64,000 nucleotides of DNA from Anaeramoeba flamelloides (Eukaryota > Metamonada > Anaeramoebidae). Under the pieces are notes generated by a model. It made no database searches and was not told where the DNA came from. It saw only the letters and a list, made by a program, of their open reading frames with translations. The first letter of the stretch is position 1, and each line of letters opens with the position of its first letter. This document shows, piece by piece, positions 23,468 to 35,585 of this stretch. The stretch lies in the NCBI GenBank assembly GCA_027625915.1, contig JANTQA010000023.1:10974001-11038000 (forward strand). The letters run 5' to 3'. The position numbers and the translations under genes were made by a program.

Positions 23468-26400
23468 AATTGGCACTTTAAAATTTCAAAATATCGAACT
23501 TGAAGATTTCAAAGAAGAAAAAGGAAATTGGAACTATTTTATAGTTGTTCCAATTAAAATTGTGATAATGAAAGTGGTGCTCTCGAATATTTCTAGATTA
23601 TATTTGATGAAAAATTAGTTATTATTTTATCAAAACTTTCCAACTTACAATTTTAAAAATTAATCAAAATACTGTTAAACTTAACTGATCCAATCTACTT
23701 TAAAGAATTTTTTAAATAAGATTTCAAAAACTTTTTATCGATAATTTTTATCATGGGTATTCGCTCAAACTCATCAGTTGGTTTATATTGATCTCAAAAG
23801 CAATAAATAATCAAGTTTATTTATACATTTTGATGTTTTTCACATTTTAAAAATACATTATATTATCCCTGTATGTTAAGACATATTTGTATATTAACCA
23901 AAATATTCCTTATAGATTTTGTTTAAAAATTAAAAATTTTTTCTCATTTTTAATTTAAAATATGTCCTTAATAAAATTAAGCACTATTTTTTTCTGATTA
24001 ATATTTTTCGAAATCTAAGTTAATAACTTAATTAAATTAACCACTGGGATAAATTTTTTTAGAATAAAAACACTCTCAACTTTTGAATATCAAAAATATT
24101 TTTTGAAATTAGTGTGCACTTTTTTATTTTGTTTTGAAAAATTGGGGTTGAGAAAAGTTTGAAATCAAAGAATAAGTTGAGAGATTAAATTAGAATGCTT
24201 TTTCAGAGAGTTTATCTTTTTATTTTAACTTTTTTTTAATTTTACAATGTAAAACTAAAAAAAACATTTAAATACCAAATTAGTCCCTTTTGTGAAAAGA
24301 AAATTCCCATAATTTAGAATTTGTTTTAGTAAATGAGTTAAAACAAGATAGTGTATCTAAAAATATACCTAATTTCAAGTGTGAATTTAATGATTTTGGC
24401 AAAAAATCTTTTCAAGAAAAAGTTAAATGGAAACTTTATTTATTTTTATTTTTTCATTTGGTTTTTTTAATTGTATTAATGGAAGGTATTTGATCAGTTT
24501 TCCATTTTTAGTGTTTTTTGGGTAGTAGGGACATATAAGTTAATAAAAAAAAAACTTAACACATAGCTATAAAGGTGTAATAAACGTCTAGTAGATTTGA
24601 TGTAAATATGAAAAAATAAATTTTGTTTCTCTGAGATATATGTTATATGTACTAAGTGTCTATCATGATTTTATCATAGTGTGGTGATTTTGGTTTTTTA
24701 TTAGGATTTTAATTTTGATAAAAATTGTTTTATTTGACTGAGTGATCAAATCTTTAAAATAGTTATAACAAGAAAATTATTAGAAAGTTAATATAGAAAA
24801 AAGAAAAAAAAAAAAAAAAATATTTACAAAAAATTTCCACAAAAATTTCATAAAAATCATATGTCAACAAAGGTTCAGGCAATTCTCTTAAATATAATTT
24901 TAATAAACCAGCGGCATCATGAACAGATTTAGTAACATTGGAAATGTCAACGGAATCTTTTTCATCAAAATCTTTTTTTAATTGTTGAATTCTATTAACA
25001 CTACCTGGAATACGATAAATACCTTCACATTCGATTCGATTATTCTTATCAATAAAACTAATTGCTTTATTCATAATTACAGGAATTTGAAGAATCTCAT
25101 CCCCGCGGCCTAATGCTTCAACTAAGGGTTTTCCAAAGATTGGATTTGTTGGCAAATCATTTTTTTTGGATTTTTTTCTAACTAAAGGTTGTTTAACCAG
25201 TGTTGCAATTGTTTCCTTTTTATAGACAAACTCAACTTTACTTAAGTCTGTGATGCCCAATTCTTCAAAACTATAATCTTGGCTTAAAGTTCCTTTTAAA
25301 GAATATTTAAAAATAATCAATCAATTTATATTTGTGTTTATATAGAAAAAATATTTTGTATTTTTTGAAAAGAAAATATAAAAATTTAGATTGGATTAAT
25401 AAAATAATAAAGATTAAAATAACTTGAATTAATGATCTTTCTAATATTGATTTTATCGATTTGTAATAAAAAAAAAAAAAAGTTATTGTTAGAGTAGTTG
25501 TGTATTTTATAAGTGAAATTGTTTTAAAGAACAATTGTTTAATTAAATTTTCTATTGTGTAAAAAAATAATTAATTTGGATAATTATATCTATTGTTTAA
25601 CTTATTATATTTTTTAAACAATTAATAATTAAAAAAGTAAAGTTTTATAAAAAGCTTATTATTGAAAAGAAAATAATTTTTTTATTTCTTATTGTTTACC
25701 ATTTTCTCAAATAGCCACCACGGTGTAATTTTAATTAAAAATCGGGCTTATGCTTCTTAGAACCACTAATTCTTTGAGGAAATCGTTTGACCGAATTGAA
25801 TCTTTTTGACTATTATAAAACTGAACGGAATTGGAACAAAATCCCTCTCAATTTATGGAGCGGATCCGATTTTTGGGAGAAATGACCAGCTCTCACTTGG
25901 TTCAACAATATCTCTAATTCAAATTAGGGATTCGGGCAAACAGGTGGACTTTTAGTACCCACTCTTTAATGGAAAAAAAAAAAAGAAAATAATTTTTAAT
26001 ATTGTAATAATCATACTTTCATTTTTCAAAATTTAACAAAACCAAAACAGATAAAAAGTGAAACCAAAAAAGTTTTAAAAGGTTTCCATAAAAATGTTTA
26101 ATAATCCAAAAAGAAAAGTTGGATGATAAATTATTAATACTTTTGTTACTGACATTTCAAACCAATCCTTTTAGATCAACTATTGATTCTATTAAATAAA
26201 TTATAATTCAAAATTTTTCAAACCGTTCAAACTGTTAAAAGAATAATACCACTATTCTTTCATTCACTTTGATAATAATTTTGATTTTTTCAAGTGTTAT
26301 TTTTCTCTTTTTCGTTCTCTTTCTCTTTCTTATAATTTCTCAGATTTTAAATTGTTCATTAAAATATATATAATGTTCTGTAATTTGGATTTTTCAATTG

Positions 26401-27371
26401 AATAAACAATTCGCAATAAAGCAGTTTTAAAAAAGTGTTACCGAAAAGTTTTTAATAGAAAGCCTAAAAATGGCTCTATTGAAGTTTGTTAATTGCTTTA
26501 AAGTTTCCTTTGTGTTCTTTTTTTTTTTTTTTTTCACACTATTTTAAAATGACCTGCAGAATAATAGTCGATTTTTAATTTACGATCTTTTAGATTTGAG
26601 AAAATTCTTCATTAAAATCAACAAAACTATTGCCTTTTTAGTCTTCAATACTTAGAATCAGTTTTTTTTTTATTTTTAGTTTTTGAGATCGAAAATGTTT
26701 GGTTTCAAGGATTATATTTTTCTATTTGTATCGTTCAGACAAAAATTTGAGAATTGTTCCAATCTAAAGCGTAGGACTCTTTATAATCAATTTGTTGGAC
26801 CGAAAAACAATAATTTTGAAAGGTGGGTTGAAGAAAATAAAATTTTTTTGTTTTTCAAAACAAAAGAAAAAGATCTTACTTTCATTAAGTGTAAGAACAT
26901 GATCCTCAATAGGAGCAGATGTTTGTTCGATAATATTTTGAATTATCTGGCGAATTGGTACACTTTCGTCAACAGTTACAGAATGGGGTTTTCCTCGATA
27001 GATTACAGTAATTGTTCTTGTCTGTTTTTTTTTGAGCTCCAATTTTTTCTTTTTAAATTTAAAAAGAAAACAAAAATAATTTAAAAAATAAAAAAGAAAA
27101 TAAAAAATTAAAAAACAATTATTATGATTTTTCTTCTTGAGAATTATATTACAAGAGTCCAAGGGTTATAGCTAATGAGCGTGCAATCATCGTCTAGCCA
27201 AAAGCCATCACCGTCTGGGCAAAAAATGCCAAATGATTCTGGATCTTTCTTATGAGATTTGGTGCAGATTGTTTTTATTGATTGACGAACTAAAGTTGTT
27301 GGAGTAAATTTTGTAACAACACTTTTGCTTGAAAAAGGAAATTCTACTTGCAGTTGAAAAATTACAGCCAT
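15481..27371 (-). CDS. Talin-head-like (F0/F1), RhoGAP, SH3 and coiled-coil protein, five exons
   Basis: Exons: complement(27153-27371, 26880-27048, 24828-25292, 21285-21562, 15481-15954); 534 residues, every junction in phase. Residues 1-155 resemble the talin F0-F1 double ubiquitin-like head (SFGIFCPDGDGFWLDDD; ITVIYRGKPHSVTVDES). A RhoGAP domain spans about 180-350: CEGIYRIPGS with arginine finger R223, AAGLLKLYLRELPEPLL, NLAVVIGPNLLRS. An SH3 domain covers about 388-455 (GAYEYQPQEEGEL, DPRWWTV, GLIPSSYVEIL), and a coiled coil about 470-525 ends the protein. RhoGAPs speed GTP hydrolysis by Rho-family GTPases; a talin-like head and SH3 suggest cortical actin or adhesion recruitment. The exact GTPase and partners are unknown. 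Three introns are unusually long and repeat-laden. Confidence 0.93.
18730..19290 (+). repeat. R8 dispersed repeat, copy 2
   Basis: Shares GGGAAAGAAGAGTTAC..AAGATCAAGT with 41010-41045 and a diverged form near 57560-57600, and GTGAGATCAAAAAGAAA with 13650. It ends near the near-palindrome AGAGTGTAATTTACACTCT (about 19239) followed by TTCAATAATAATAAC, the inverse of the 13.45-kb end. Confidence 0.55.
20636..21236 (+). repeat. R3 MITE-like element, copy b
   Basis: Left TAAACTCTTTCTCAGTCTAA, right CCCCTTTGAGTGAAATGGAG then TTTA: imperfect inverted ends. Internal blocks as in copy a. Its right end is only about 48 bases from the exon 4 donor of the RhoGAP gene. Confidence 0.8.
21563..24827 (-). 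other. 3.3-kb intron inside the RhoGAP domain
   Basis: Donor GTAAAT at 24827, acceptor ATAG at 21563-21566. It splits the RhoGAP domain after VEIF. It contains a 44-base-arm foldback (21882-22187), a long A tract then GA repeats near 23433-23466, and no coding signal. Confidence 0.85.
21882..22187. repeat. Foldback element, 44-base arms
   Basis: Bases 21882-21925 pair with 22144-22187 with two mismatches (counted). The central 218 bases include AAAATGTTCAAAGGTATTG-type unique sequence. No open frame. Confidence 0.9.
25293..26879 (-). other. 1.6-kb intron of the RhoGAP gene
   Basis: Donor GTAAGA at 26879, acceptor AAAAG at 25293. It holds a GC-richer island (25700-25975) described separately; the rest is AT-rich with poly-T near 26520. 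Confidence 0.85.
25700..25975. other. GC-richer island within an intron, unknown
   Basis: Base composition is clearly richer in G and C than the surrounding intron. On the minus strand short frames give plausible peptide (e.g. QVRAGHFSQKSDPLHKL) but are interrupted, so this may be a decayed coding fragment or an unrecognised repeat or RNA. It does not fold as a tRNA that I can see. Confidence 0.35.
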
Positions 27372-28629
27372 CTTTTTAAGAATTGAAAAGAGGAAAAATG
27401 TTTAATTAATTGATAAATTTGGGCTCATTTAAAAGTGGAAAATTCGAATACAGGATTATTGATAGAAAAAGCCAGATTTTGTCTATGTTTTGTTTCTGTC
27501 AGTATTTTCATGGGGCAAATAAAATAGATTCAGTCTCTAAGTCATATTCTTATTCCAAAATCGAGTTTATTTTAAAATTATAATGAAGAACAGTATGTAA
27601 AAGATGTTAAATCAGTCTATAAAATTTAAGTTGGAATTGACAAAAGTTCTTTTTTTTATCTTCATGTTTTAATATAAATATCTAGTCCGGTTTTCAATAG
27701 TTAAACTATGTCCAAAATAAATTTTTAAGAATTAGTTTATTGATAGATTAAATTGAAAATTGTCTTATATGGAGATGAAATGATTGTACTAACCCTTTTT
27801 GTGAGAAGGGGTCGATTTTGAAACACTCGTGTTCTCAGATATAATAATGATTTAATATTGGTTTTTAAATGAGTTGTTGTACTGAAAGCAAAAGAAAAAA
27901 ATTGGATAAAAGTTAATAATACTAATAAATTTCAATAAATTAATTAAATTTTTTTATTCAATTTCCATTTTTGTAATTGATAAATTAAGGTTTCAAACAA
28001 CTCAATGGATAGAGTATTTCTCTTGTAAAACTAATTTTACAAACTCTCTAAAAATTAAACCATAAAATTCTTTATTCAAAGCAAAGAAAAAAATGTCAAA
28101 AATGAAAAAAATATATAAAAATTTTCATATATTTATTTGAATTTATTAGTAAAATCTGAAAGAAAAGGACAATTCAACAATTTTATAATTATCGAAATCG
28201 AAATTTTCATTTTTTTATTTTAGAAGTTAAAGAATATATCAACTAAATATAAAAGAAAAAAACAAATAAATTTTGGTTAATTGGATGACAAAATTTTGAC
28301 AAAAGGTTGGTCAAAGTATGATAAAAAATCGTTTACCCTTGAAACAAATAATTTATTTTTTTGTACATCCCCCTTTAGTGGATGTAGTAAATGATATTTG
28401 TTGTAATTTTTTTTTGAATTGAAAAAATGTTCATGAAGTTGAAGCAATATCTCTTTAGTTAGGTTTCTCAACAACAACATAACAACAACAATGTAAATTG
28501 AGATCTTTTATTTTTTTTTCGAGTGGGATCATTTTTAAATTTAATTAAAAAAATGACTGTCGCAAAAAAAAATTGCTTTGAAAAAGAGATAATTTTGTAG
28601 TTATGGGGTACAATGCTATTGGATTATTC

Positions 28630-28835
28630 AATGTTTTGTTTATATATATATATATATTTTTTTCAAAAATTTATGGTTTGTTCAGGTATTTCTTTTATGA
28701 ATCCCAACTCTAATCTGAAGGTTATATGTTCTCTTATTTCTAATAAATCTAAGTTTAGGTTGATTCTTAAAAAAAAAGTGTATTTTCATTTTTGGCTGTT
28801 TCCCTTTGAGTGGAAAAGAGTTTATTAATGTGTAT
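28630..28835 (+). repeat. R3 element, right-end fragment (copy c)
   Basis: Begins at an (AT)n tract and matches the last ~200 bases of R3: ATTTATGGTTTGTTCAGGTA, CCAACTCTAATCTGAAGG, CCCTTTGAGTGGAAAAGAGT. The left two thirds are absent. Confidence 0.75.
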
Positions 28836-29149
28836 CCCTAACAACCCCAAATATCACCATAAAGTTTGAAATAAAATTTTTAATTTGAATTGCTATGAAA
28901 GGGTTACAAGTTATGTATTTTATAAAAAAGTATTTTTGTAAGCAAATTTTATAATTAAAAATTATGTAGGTCACTTGTAATAAAAAAAATAATTTGAAAA
29001 TTTTTTCTTGAGTATTGTGATTTTATTATTTTTCTGCTGAAATGTTATCAAAAAAAAAAAATTTTTTTTTTTCTTTTGGAAAGTTTGTCAACATATCAAA
29101 AACTTACTAGTTTTTAATGTTTAAAATGCACCATGCTTCGCTGGAAATC

Positions 29150-29150
<1 letters not shown>

Positions 29151-29186
<36 letters not shown>
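29151..29186. repeat. Poly-T tract, 36 bases
   Basis: Uninterrupted T run just before an R4 fragment. Confidence 0.95.
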
Positions 29187-29187
<1 letters not shown>

Positions 29188-29224
29188 GGGGGCGACTTTT
29201 ACACCCCAAAATTTCCGAAAAAAA

Positions 29225-29820
29225 CTAGATTTCAAAATTTTTAACTTGCTTAATAATGTTAATGGGAGTTATTGTGTGTGTTTATTATGTATTCTTATCA
29301 AAAAAATCTTTTCAAATTTTTGGATCAGAATCATTTTTTCTAATTTTATAAATTTTTGTTTTGCTTTTTCAAATTTTAGTTTTTCGTTTGTTTCTTTTTG
29401 TAAAGCCTTTTTTTTTCGTTTTTTTTTTGATTTCTTTTTTTTTTTTCAAAAGATCATGGAAAAAAAAACAAGATCTTTGAAAAGACAAACAATTACCAAG
29501 AAAATTGAGACTATGTAATATATATTAAAATGAATTGAATTATTAGCAAAAAATCTTCTTGTGAACTTTTTTTCATTGAAAGTTCAGTAATAAAAAAATT
29601 ATAATACTCCTTTCAACAATAGTAAATAACTTTTTTTGGGTTTTTTGGTTTGATATAATTTTTAATTTTTATAATATCGGACTTATATATTTTTAGAATG
29701 ATTTAAAAGTGAATTAAAAATCAGATTTAGTTATTAATTGTTCTTGGTTGGTAAAGGATGCATTTTTTTTTTCAATTTATTATTTGAGATGAGTAAAATT
29801 TTTGAAATGGTTTTTACTTG
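29225..29820 (+). repeat. R4 element, diverged copy
   Basis: Shares ordered blocks with the 30.6-kb and 56.3-kb copies: AATGTTAATGGGAGTTATT, TTTTCAAATTTTTGGATCAG, ATCATG then GGAAAAAAAA, TTCAGTAATAAAAAA, TATATATTTTTAGAATGA, CAATTTATTATTTGAGATGA. More decayed than the others. Confidence 0.7.
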
Positions 29821-30576
29821 ATTAAATGTTGTGCTCATTTATAAAGCTATTTTGACATCACATAGAAATTTTATATTATATATTGATTACAATTCAATGG
29901 TAATATATGTTTTTGAATCTAAATAATTTTAAAAATAAAAAAAAAAATTAGCCACAATTCAAAATTTTTAACACACCAAAATTCAATTTGTTGAAGAAAA
30001 AAAACTTATTTAATCTGTTCAAGGAGAAATACCAAATTAGAACCATTCGTTAATTGAAGCGTTAAAAATTGTTTATAAATTACAATACTCACAAAAATAA
30101 ATTAAAATAATTAATTATTCATAATAATAAATTATCAGTGTGTTAAAAATTTTAGAGAGAGAAAAACAAAAAAATAAATTGGTATATTTTGTTTAAATTG
30201 TATTAGGAATATTGATGGATCAAATGGTTAGATTAGATCAACTAATTTTGTATGGGTTCTTCTATTTTGGAACACTCAACTTTAGTATAATATCAATTGT
30301 TGGAAAAAAAATTGATCAAACAAATTAAGTTCGGTAATTCAAAAAAATAGAATGGAAACAAAAACTCAAAGATGAAAAAATAATCTTCATATTTGACAAA
30401 AATAAAAAGTATTTCCGATTTTAGTGAAGTAATGTTATTGTGGTTGCTGGTTCCGTTTTAACTATGTGGGAAATTTTGAATTTTAGCTTATAAATTAAAT
30501 TCATATAAAAATGATATTTTTTTATAATACAAGAATTTTGAATTTTTACAACATATAATTTTTTTCAAATTTGAAC

Positions 30577-30773
30577 TAAACTATTTTTCATAAATTTTGA
30601 CTCGCTTTAAAATGTTAATGGGGGTTATTTTGGGGGTTTATTCCAGTATTCTTTAACAAAAAATATTTTCAAATTTTTGGATCAGTATCTTTTTTTCTAA
30701 TTTTGCAAATTTTAGTTTTGCTTTTTCAAATTTTTCTTTTTCTTTTGTTTTTCTTTTTTTTTTGATTTCTTTT

Positions 30774-30819
<46 letters not shown>

Positions 30820-31188
30820 TCGTGTGGAAAAAAAAATGAGATCTTCGAAAATACAAATAATCACTAAGAAAATTTCGACTATGTAATGTCTTTGAAAATC
30901 GATTTAATTATTCATAAAAAATCTTTTTGTTCAACTTTTTTTCAGTGAAACTTCAGTAATAAAAAATCCGTAATGCTCATTTCAAAAATTGTGACTCACT
31001 TTTTTTTAGTTTTTGGTTTTATTTTTATTAATTTTTAATATATCAGGCTTTTATATATTTAGAATGACTTAAAAGTGAATTACAAATCATATTTAGTTAT
31101 TAGTTGTTCTTGAATACTAAAGGATATTTTTTTTTTTTCAATTTATTATTTCAGGTGAGTCACAATTTTTGAAAAAGAGTTTATTTAA
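30577..31188 (+). repeat. R4 MITE-like element with internal poly-T
   Basis: Left end ATTTTGACTCGCTTTAAAATG, right end TTTCAGGTGAGTCACAATTT: an imperfect inverted pair. A third, direct copy of the end (TCAAAAATTGTGACTCACTT) sits at about 30983-31002, so the last ~200 bases form a self-contained inverted-repeat unit. A 37-base poly-T lies at 30776-30812. Very similar to 56310-56884. Confidence 0.85.
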
Positions 31189-32799
31189 ATATTAATTCGA
31201 GTTGGATTAATTATTGATTTTTTTTAATTTTTTCTATTTTTTAATTTTTGACTTTTTAGAATCTAGACACAAAATAAACAATATTATTAAATAAGAGAGC
31301 ATTGATCAAAAATTATTTTCCAAGATCTGGATTAATTTAGATTGAAAAAATCAAATTTTGTAATTATATTCTTTAAATTATTACCAATAACAAAATTAAA
31401 AAAGAAGATCACTTGATTTCAAAGGTTATTTTATTATCTTTGAATAATATTTACAGTTATTATTAATTTTTTTTTAAATTTAAGGTTGGTTACTTTATCT
31501 ATAAAATGGTTTTTATTAGTTAAATTTCAATTTAATAAATGAAATAGTTTTACATTTTTTTTTTTGTTGTTTTTTTTCAAGTATTTTCTATTGTTTAAAT
31601 AAAATTTTTATAAAATAATTCATATTAAAATTTTAAATTTGGCCTAAAGTAACGAATTTCATTTTTCTCTTGAATTAATATTTTAAAATTTTATCTGAAA
31701 ATAAAAATGAAATTTTCTTCGAAATATAAAGATATCTATATATTGTTTTTTATATCATGAAATTAACAGTGTTGTTTGATGATTATTATTTTTAAATTAA
31801 TGTATTGGGTTATTTATCAATAAATATGTCTTTTTGTTTTCAAGAAATAATAATTCGTTATCTTTTACCCGTTATGGCCAACTTTTGTTTTTTTGAATGG
31901 GAATTATAAATAGATTCATTTATAATTCCGATAATTCAAGATCATTAGATTTAATTTTTTTTTTCAAAGTGTTGAAAATTCAGTTGTCTTTTTTGGAAAA
32001 TGGAGAAAGAATTTCTGGTTTTTGTGAGTGAAGAGTCGATATAAAAATGGTTCAGTGCTCCGATAGTTTCTTTTAAGACCTGAACTTTCACTTAGTTTTT
32101 AGATAATTTTTTGATATTTTTTGAACGTTTTTTAATTGTATTATTTTTGTTTATTTTAGATAATCTCAATTGAATTCTTCTTGAGTTGAACAAATTATAT
32201 CTTTCAAAATGGAATTAGTTAATTTTGGTTTCCCAATAATTTTCAAATGTCAAATTTATATCTGTTTTGTTTGGTGACCAAAAATTGTAAAGCTTTATAT
32301 TGTTATTGGAATATTAAATGGAAATATTTTTTCACTTCATTATCAATTTCTTTTATTTTTTGTTATTAAAAAAATTATGAAAAAAATAGAACGAAATACA
32401 GGATCCTGGGAAACTGTTGTGCGGGGTATTTTGGTTCAAAAAATTGTGAAATAAAAATCCTCAATTTTTAGATTCAGTCGAATTACAAAACAAGAACAAG
32501 AGGAAAATATATAGACTATAATTTTCAAAAAAAAGAACAAATTTTAATTTTTTTCTTTGTGTAACATTTTTGAAGAAAAAAAGTCTTGTGAAATTGGACT
32601 GGAAATATTTCTCTTAATTTTCTGTCACCAGTAATTTTTTTGAAAAAATTTGTGTTTAAAATTTCGTGTGTTAAATTTTTTCAATTACAAGTTTAAAGAA
32701 AAAAGTAAACCCATGAGAAAATTAGATTCTTATTTTCATGTTGTATTGTTAAATTGATTTTTTGGAATCATTTTTTCTATATTTATTTCTTAAACAAAT

Positions 32800-33418
32800 A
32801 TGACCGACGAACAACTTGACTGCGCATTAGATCTTAACAGAAGACTTCCACCTACAAACGTTGAAGACAATCTTGCAGGTTTGATTGACCTTGTACCAGA
32901 GTTAACTGAAGATCTTCTTACCTCTATTGACCAACCACTTAAAGTTGCAACAGATAATGGTTATGGACGCGATTATTTGCTTTGTGATTATAACAGAGAC
33001 GGAGATTCTTTTAGGTAACTAGACTAACTTTTACAAAATATATTTTTCCTCTTACAAAACCTCGAAAAAAGTATTTTTGAAAAGAATTCAAAACAAAACT
33101 TTTTGCTTTTTTTTTTTTTATAACATCTTTTATTTTCAAATATTTTTCTTCTCATAAACAATAAAACAAAAACAAAAAATCAAAATTTTTAAACTAAAAA
33201 ACAAAAAACAAAAAACTAAAAAAAAAAATAAAAAATAAAAAACAAAAAAAAAAAAAAACCTTTTCGAAATCAAACCTAAATTAAAGATCACCATGGTCAA
33301 ACCAATACTTTCCAAAGCTCAAAGACGGTGCACTCCCTTCAAAAAAATTAAGAGACTTAGAAGTTCAAGCAAACGAAATGTTTGATGTATACCGTGACTT
33401 GTAAAAATTTTCTCTTAT

Positions 33419-33465
<47 letters not shown>

Positions 33466-34216
33466 TATTTATTATCTGAAGACTTGCTCCTGTTTCCAAT
33501 CCTTACAATACAAACTTTTCGCTCATTAAATATTTCTTTTTGTTTATTTAATACTCTAATTAGGTATTATGAAGGTGGTGTCTCAAGTGTTTACATGTGG
33601 GACACTGAAGACGGTTTTTCAGCATGTGTTTTAATTAAAAAAGTCGGAGAACAAAATGTAAAAAAACCAATCCAAGGTGTCTGGGACTCTATCCATGTCA
33701 TCGAGGTCACAGACAAAGGAAGAGTCTCTACTTATAAAATCACCACAACAGTAATGCTTTCTATGATTACAGAACAAAAAGAATCTGGATCAATCAATCT
33801 TTCAGGATCAATCACCAGACAAGTAAAAAAAAATTTTTTTTCTTTTTTCTCCTTTTTTTTTTTTTTTTATTTTTTTTTAATTTTTTTTTTTTTTCTTCCT
33901 TTTTAATTTTTTTTTTTTATTTTTTTTTCTTCCTTTATTATTTTTTTTTTTTGTTGTTTCTAAAAATTTAATACCATCAACAAAGAGCGAGACCGATTTG
34001 AAAGTCGAAGATCAATCCAGCCATCTTATTAATATGGGAAAAGTTGTTGAGGATATGGAATCAAAAGTCAGAAATACTTTAGATCAGATTTATTTCGGAA
34101 AGACCTTTGATATTGTTAATGACTTGCGTTCTATGAACGGTCTCAAAGTTGATAGAACAAGAAAAGAAGAACAACAAAAAGTTTTCCAAAATATCGTTAA
34201 TTCTGGAAACAACTAA
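32800..34216 (+). CDS. CAPZB: F-actin-capping protein subunit beta, four exons
   Basis: Exons 32800-33014, 33287-33400, 33564-33822, 33986-34216; 272 residues, the usual length for CapZ beta. The protein runs through the family's landmarks: [123 protein letters not shown]. Junction phases 2, 2 and 0 all restore conserved residues. With the alpha subunit (not in this window) it caps actin barbed ends and limits filament growth. Introns are 272, 163 and 163 bases, almost pure A/T, one with a 42-base T run. An AATAAA at 34365-34370 is a possible poly(A) signal. Confidence 0.98.
33421..33462. repeat. Poly-T tract, 42 bases, in CapZ beta intron 2
   Basis: Uninterrupted T run 20 bases after the donor at 33401. 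Confidence 0.95.
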
Positions 34217-34829
34217 ATTAATCTGGTTCGTCTTTTTATTTTACAAATTGACTAATCACAAAAGATTTATTTGGCTTTTGTTTTTTTAAGAAAAATCTTT
34301 ACATTATTATTATTACAGATTCTATTTTATTTTATTAAATACTATTTTTTTTTTAAAAAATTTAAATAAATGATATTTGCTCTCTTTTAATCCAGCAATA
34401 ATAATCAATTCACTCACATTAAATTTTTCCTTTTTACTGATTTACTCAACTAAAATTAAACATTTTTTTACTTTTCTTTTTTTTTTTTTCGCAATTTAAA
34501 ATAAAATTCAATAACTACAGTAAATTTCAAAAGTAATAAACCAACAAAATTTTCGAAAATTTAAACCACAAAACTGTAATTCTTTATTTATCCCAAATAT
34601 GATGCAATTTTACAATGTTTAAATTCAATTTGTTTATTGAATTTCAAATCATCATTAATTAAATCTTTGAAGAAAAAATAAAAGATCATATCAATTCAAT
34701 TTGAGAATGATATTTTATGTATTTAATAAAGCACTTCCTTATTAAACTTTGAGCTAAAATTGATATTTTTTTTATAGGAATTCTAATATGATTAATTTCA
34801 AAATTAGTTTTTATAATACAGCCAGTTCC

Positions 34830-35585
34830 ACGTTTAAGGTATTAGCGTCACCATAGATTTCTCTATAACCAAAGTGAGTTATAATTGGGTGTAAATGTTA
34901 TTAGTGCGCCATGGCTCAAATAGCTCTAAAAAATCTATTATAAATCTTATTGCACAATAAATTTAGTACATTTTTTCCGAAGGATCACAATTAAAAAATT
35001 TTCATTTTGAAAAAATTTTTTTTAATTCCTTTTCCAAATCTAAAAATAGAAACCCAAAATACAGTATTCTGGTATTTAATAATTTAGATTTTGAGCTTCT
35101 AAAAGTAACTATTTTTTCATTTTTTAATTTTAAAGATTAACTCAATAATCATCAACATAAAAGTACAAAGACTGATTAGTTTTGTTTGCTTTTGATAAAG
35201 ATACTTGTAGCATCAATATATTTCCACGATTTGAGAAATAATTTGACAAAAAACTTTATTCATTAATTATTTAATTTTTAAAAAAAACGAATTTTTTAGT
35301 AACTAATCTACATTTCGCCACAAATTTAAGAAAGATATTTTACAACTCTGTAGTCTTAATATTGATAATTCAACCTTTAAATTTATGGCGAAGTGCAGAT
35401 TTTATTCTGGAATTGTGGGGTTTTTTTACTAATACATAGATCTTTTTTAATTGATGAGGTCAACAAATATTACTACTTGATTAATCGATTTTATAGAGAC
35501 ATTTGAACTATGTAACACTAATGTGGTTACTTCAATAACAACACGCTTTGATCCGAGGCTTCTCCTTGGTAGAAGCTAATCGCTT
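34830..35585 (+). repeat. R6 dispersed repeat, copy 2
   Basis: Diverged partner of 5810-6565 (see there). The first ~100 bases (34815-34935) are richer in G and C than the surroundings (TTCCACGTTTAAGG, GTGCGCCATGGCTC), and the last ~60 (CGCTTTGATCCGAGGCTT) likewise. Confidence 0.6.

Larger units (their letters stand above)
27372..32799. other. Divergent spacer between RhoGAP and CapZ beta genes
   Basis: 5.4 kb between two head-to-head genes, so it must hold both promoters; I can name no element in it. It contains a partial R3, two R4 copies and several A/T tracts. The frame at 28277-28480 (-) is short and unrecognised. Confidence 0.6.

Noticed and set aside
25700-25975. tRNA or other RNA gene in the GC-richer island
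   Set aside because: No cloverleaf with T-loop consensus could be drawn; GGTTCAA occurs but without matching stems.
28277-28480. 67-residue minus-strand frame upstream of the RhoGAP gene
   Set aside because: Short, unrecognised, no splice partners; kept as spacer.
29117-29518. Phe-rich open frame
   Set aside because: Produced by a 36-base T run and an R4 repeat; no coding pattern.
33382-33906. A 174-residue protein with poly-Phe ends
   Set aside because: It is CapZ beta exon 3 read through its flanking poly-T introns.
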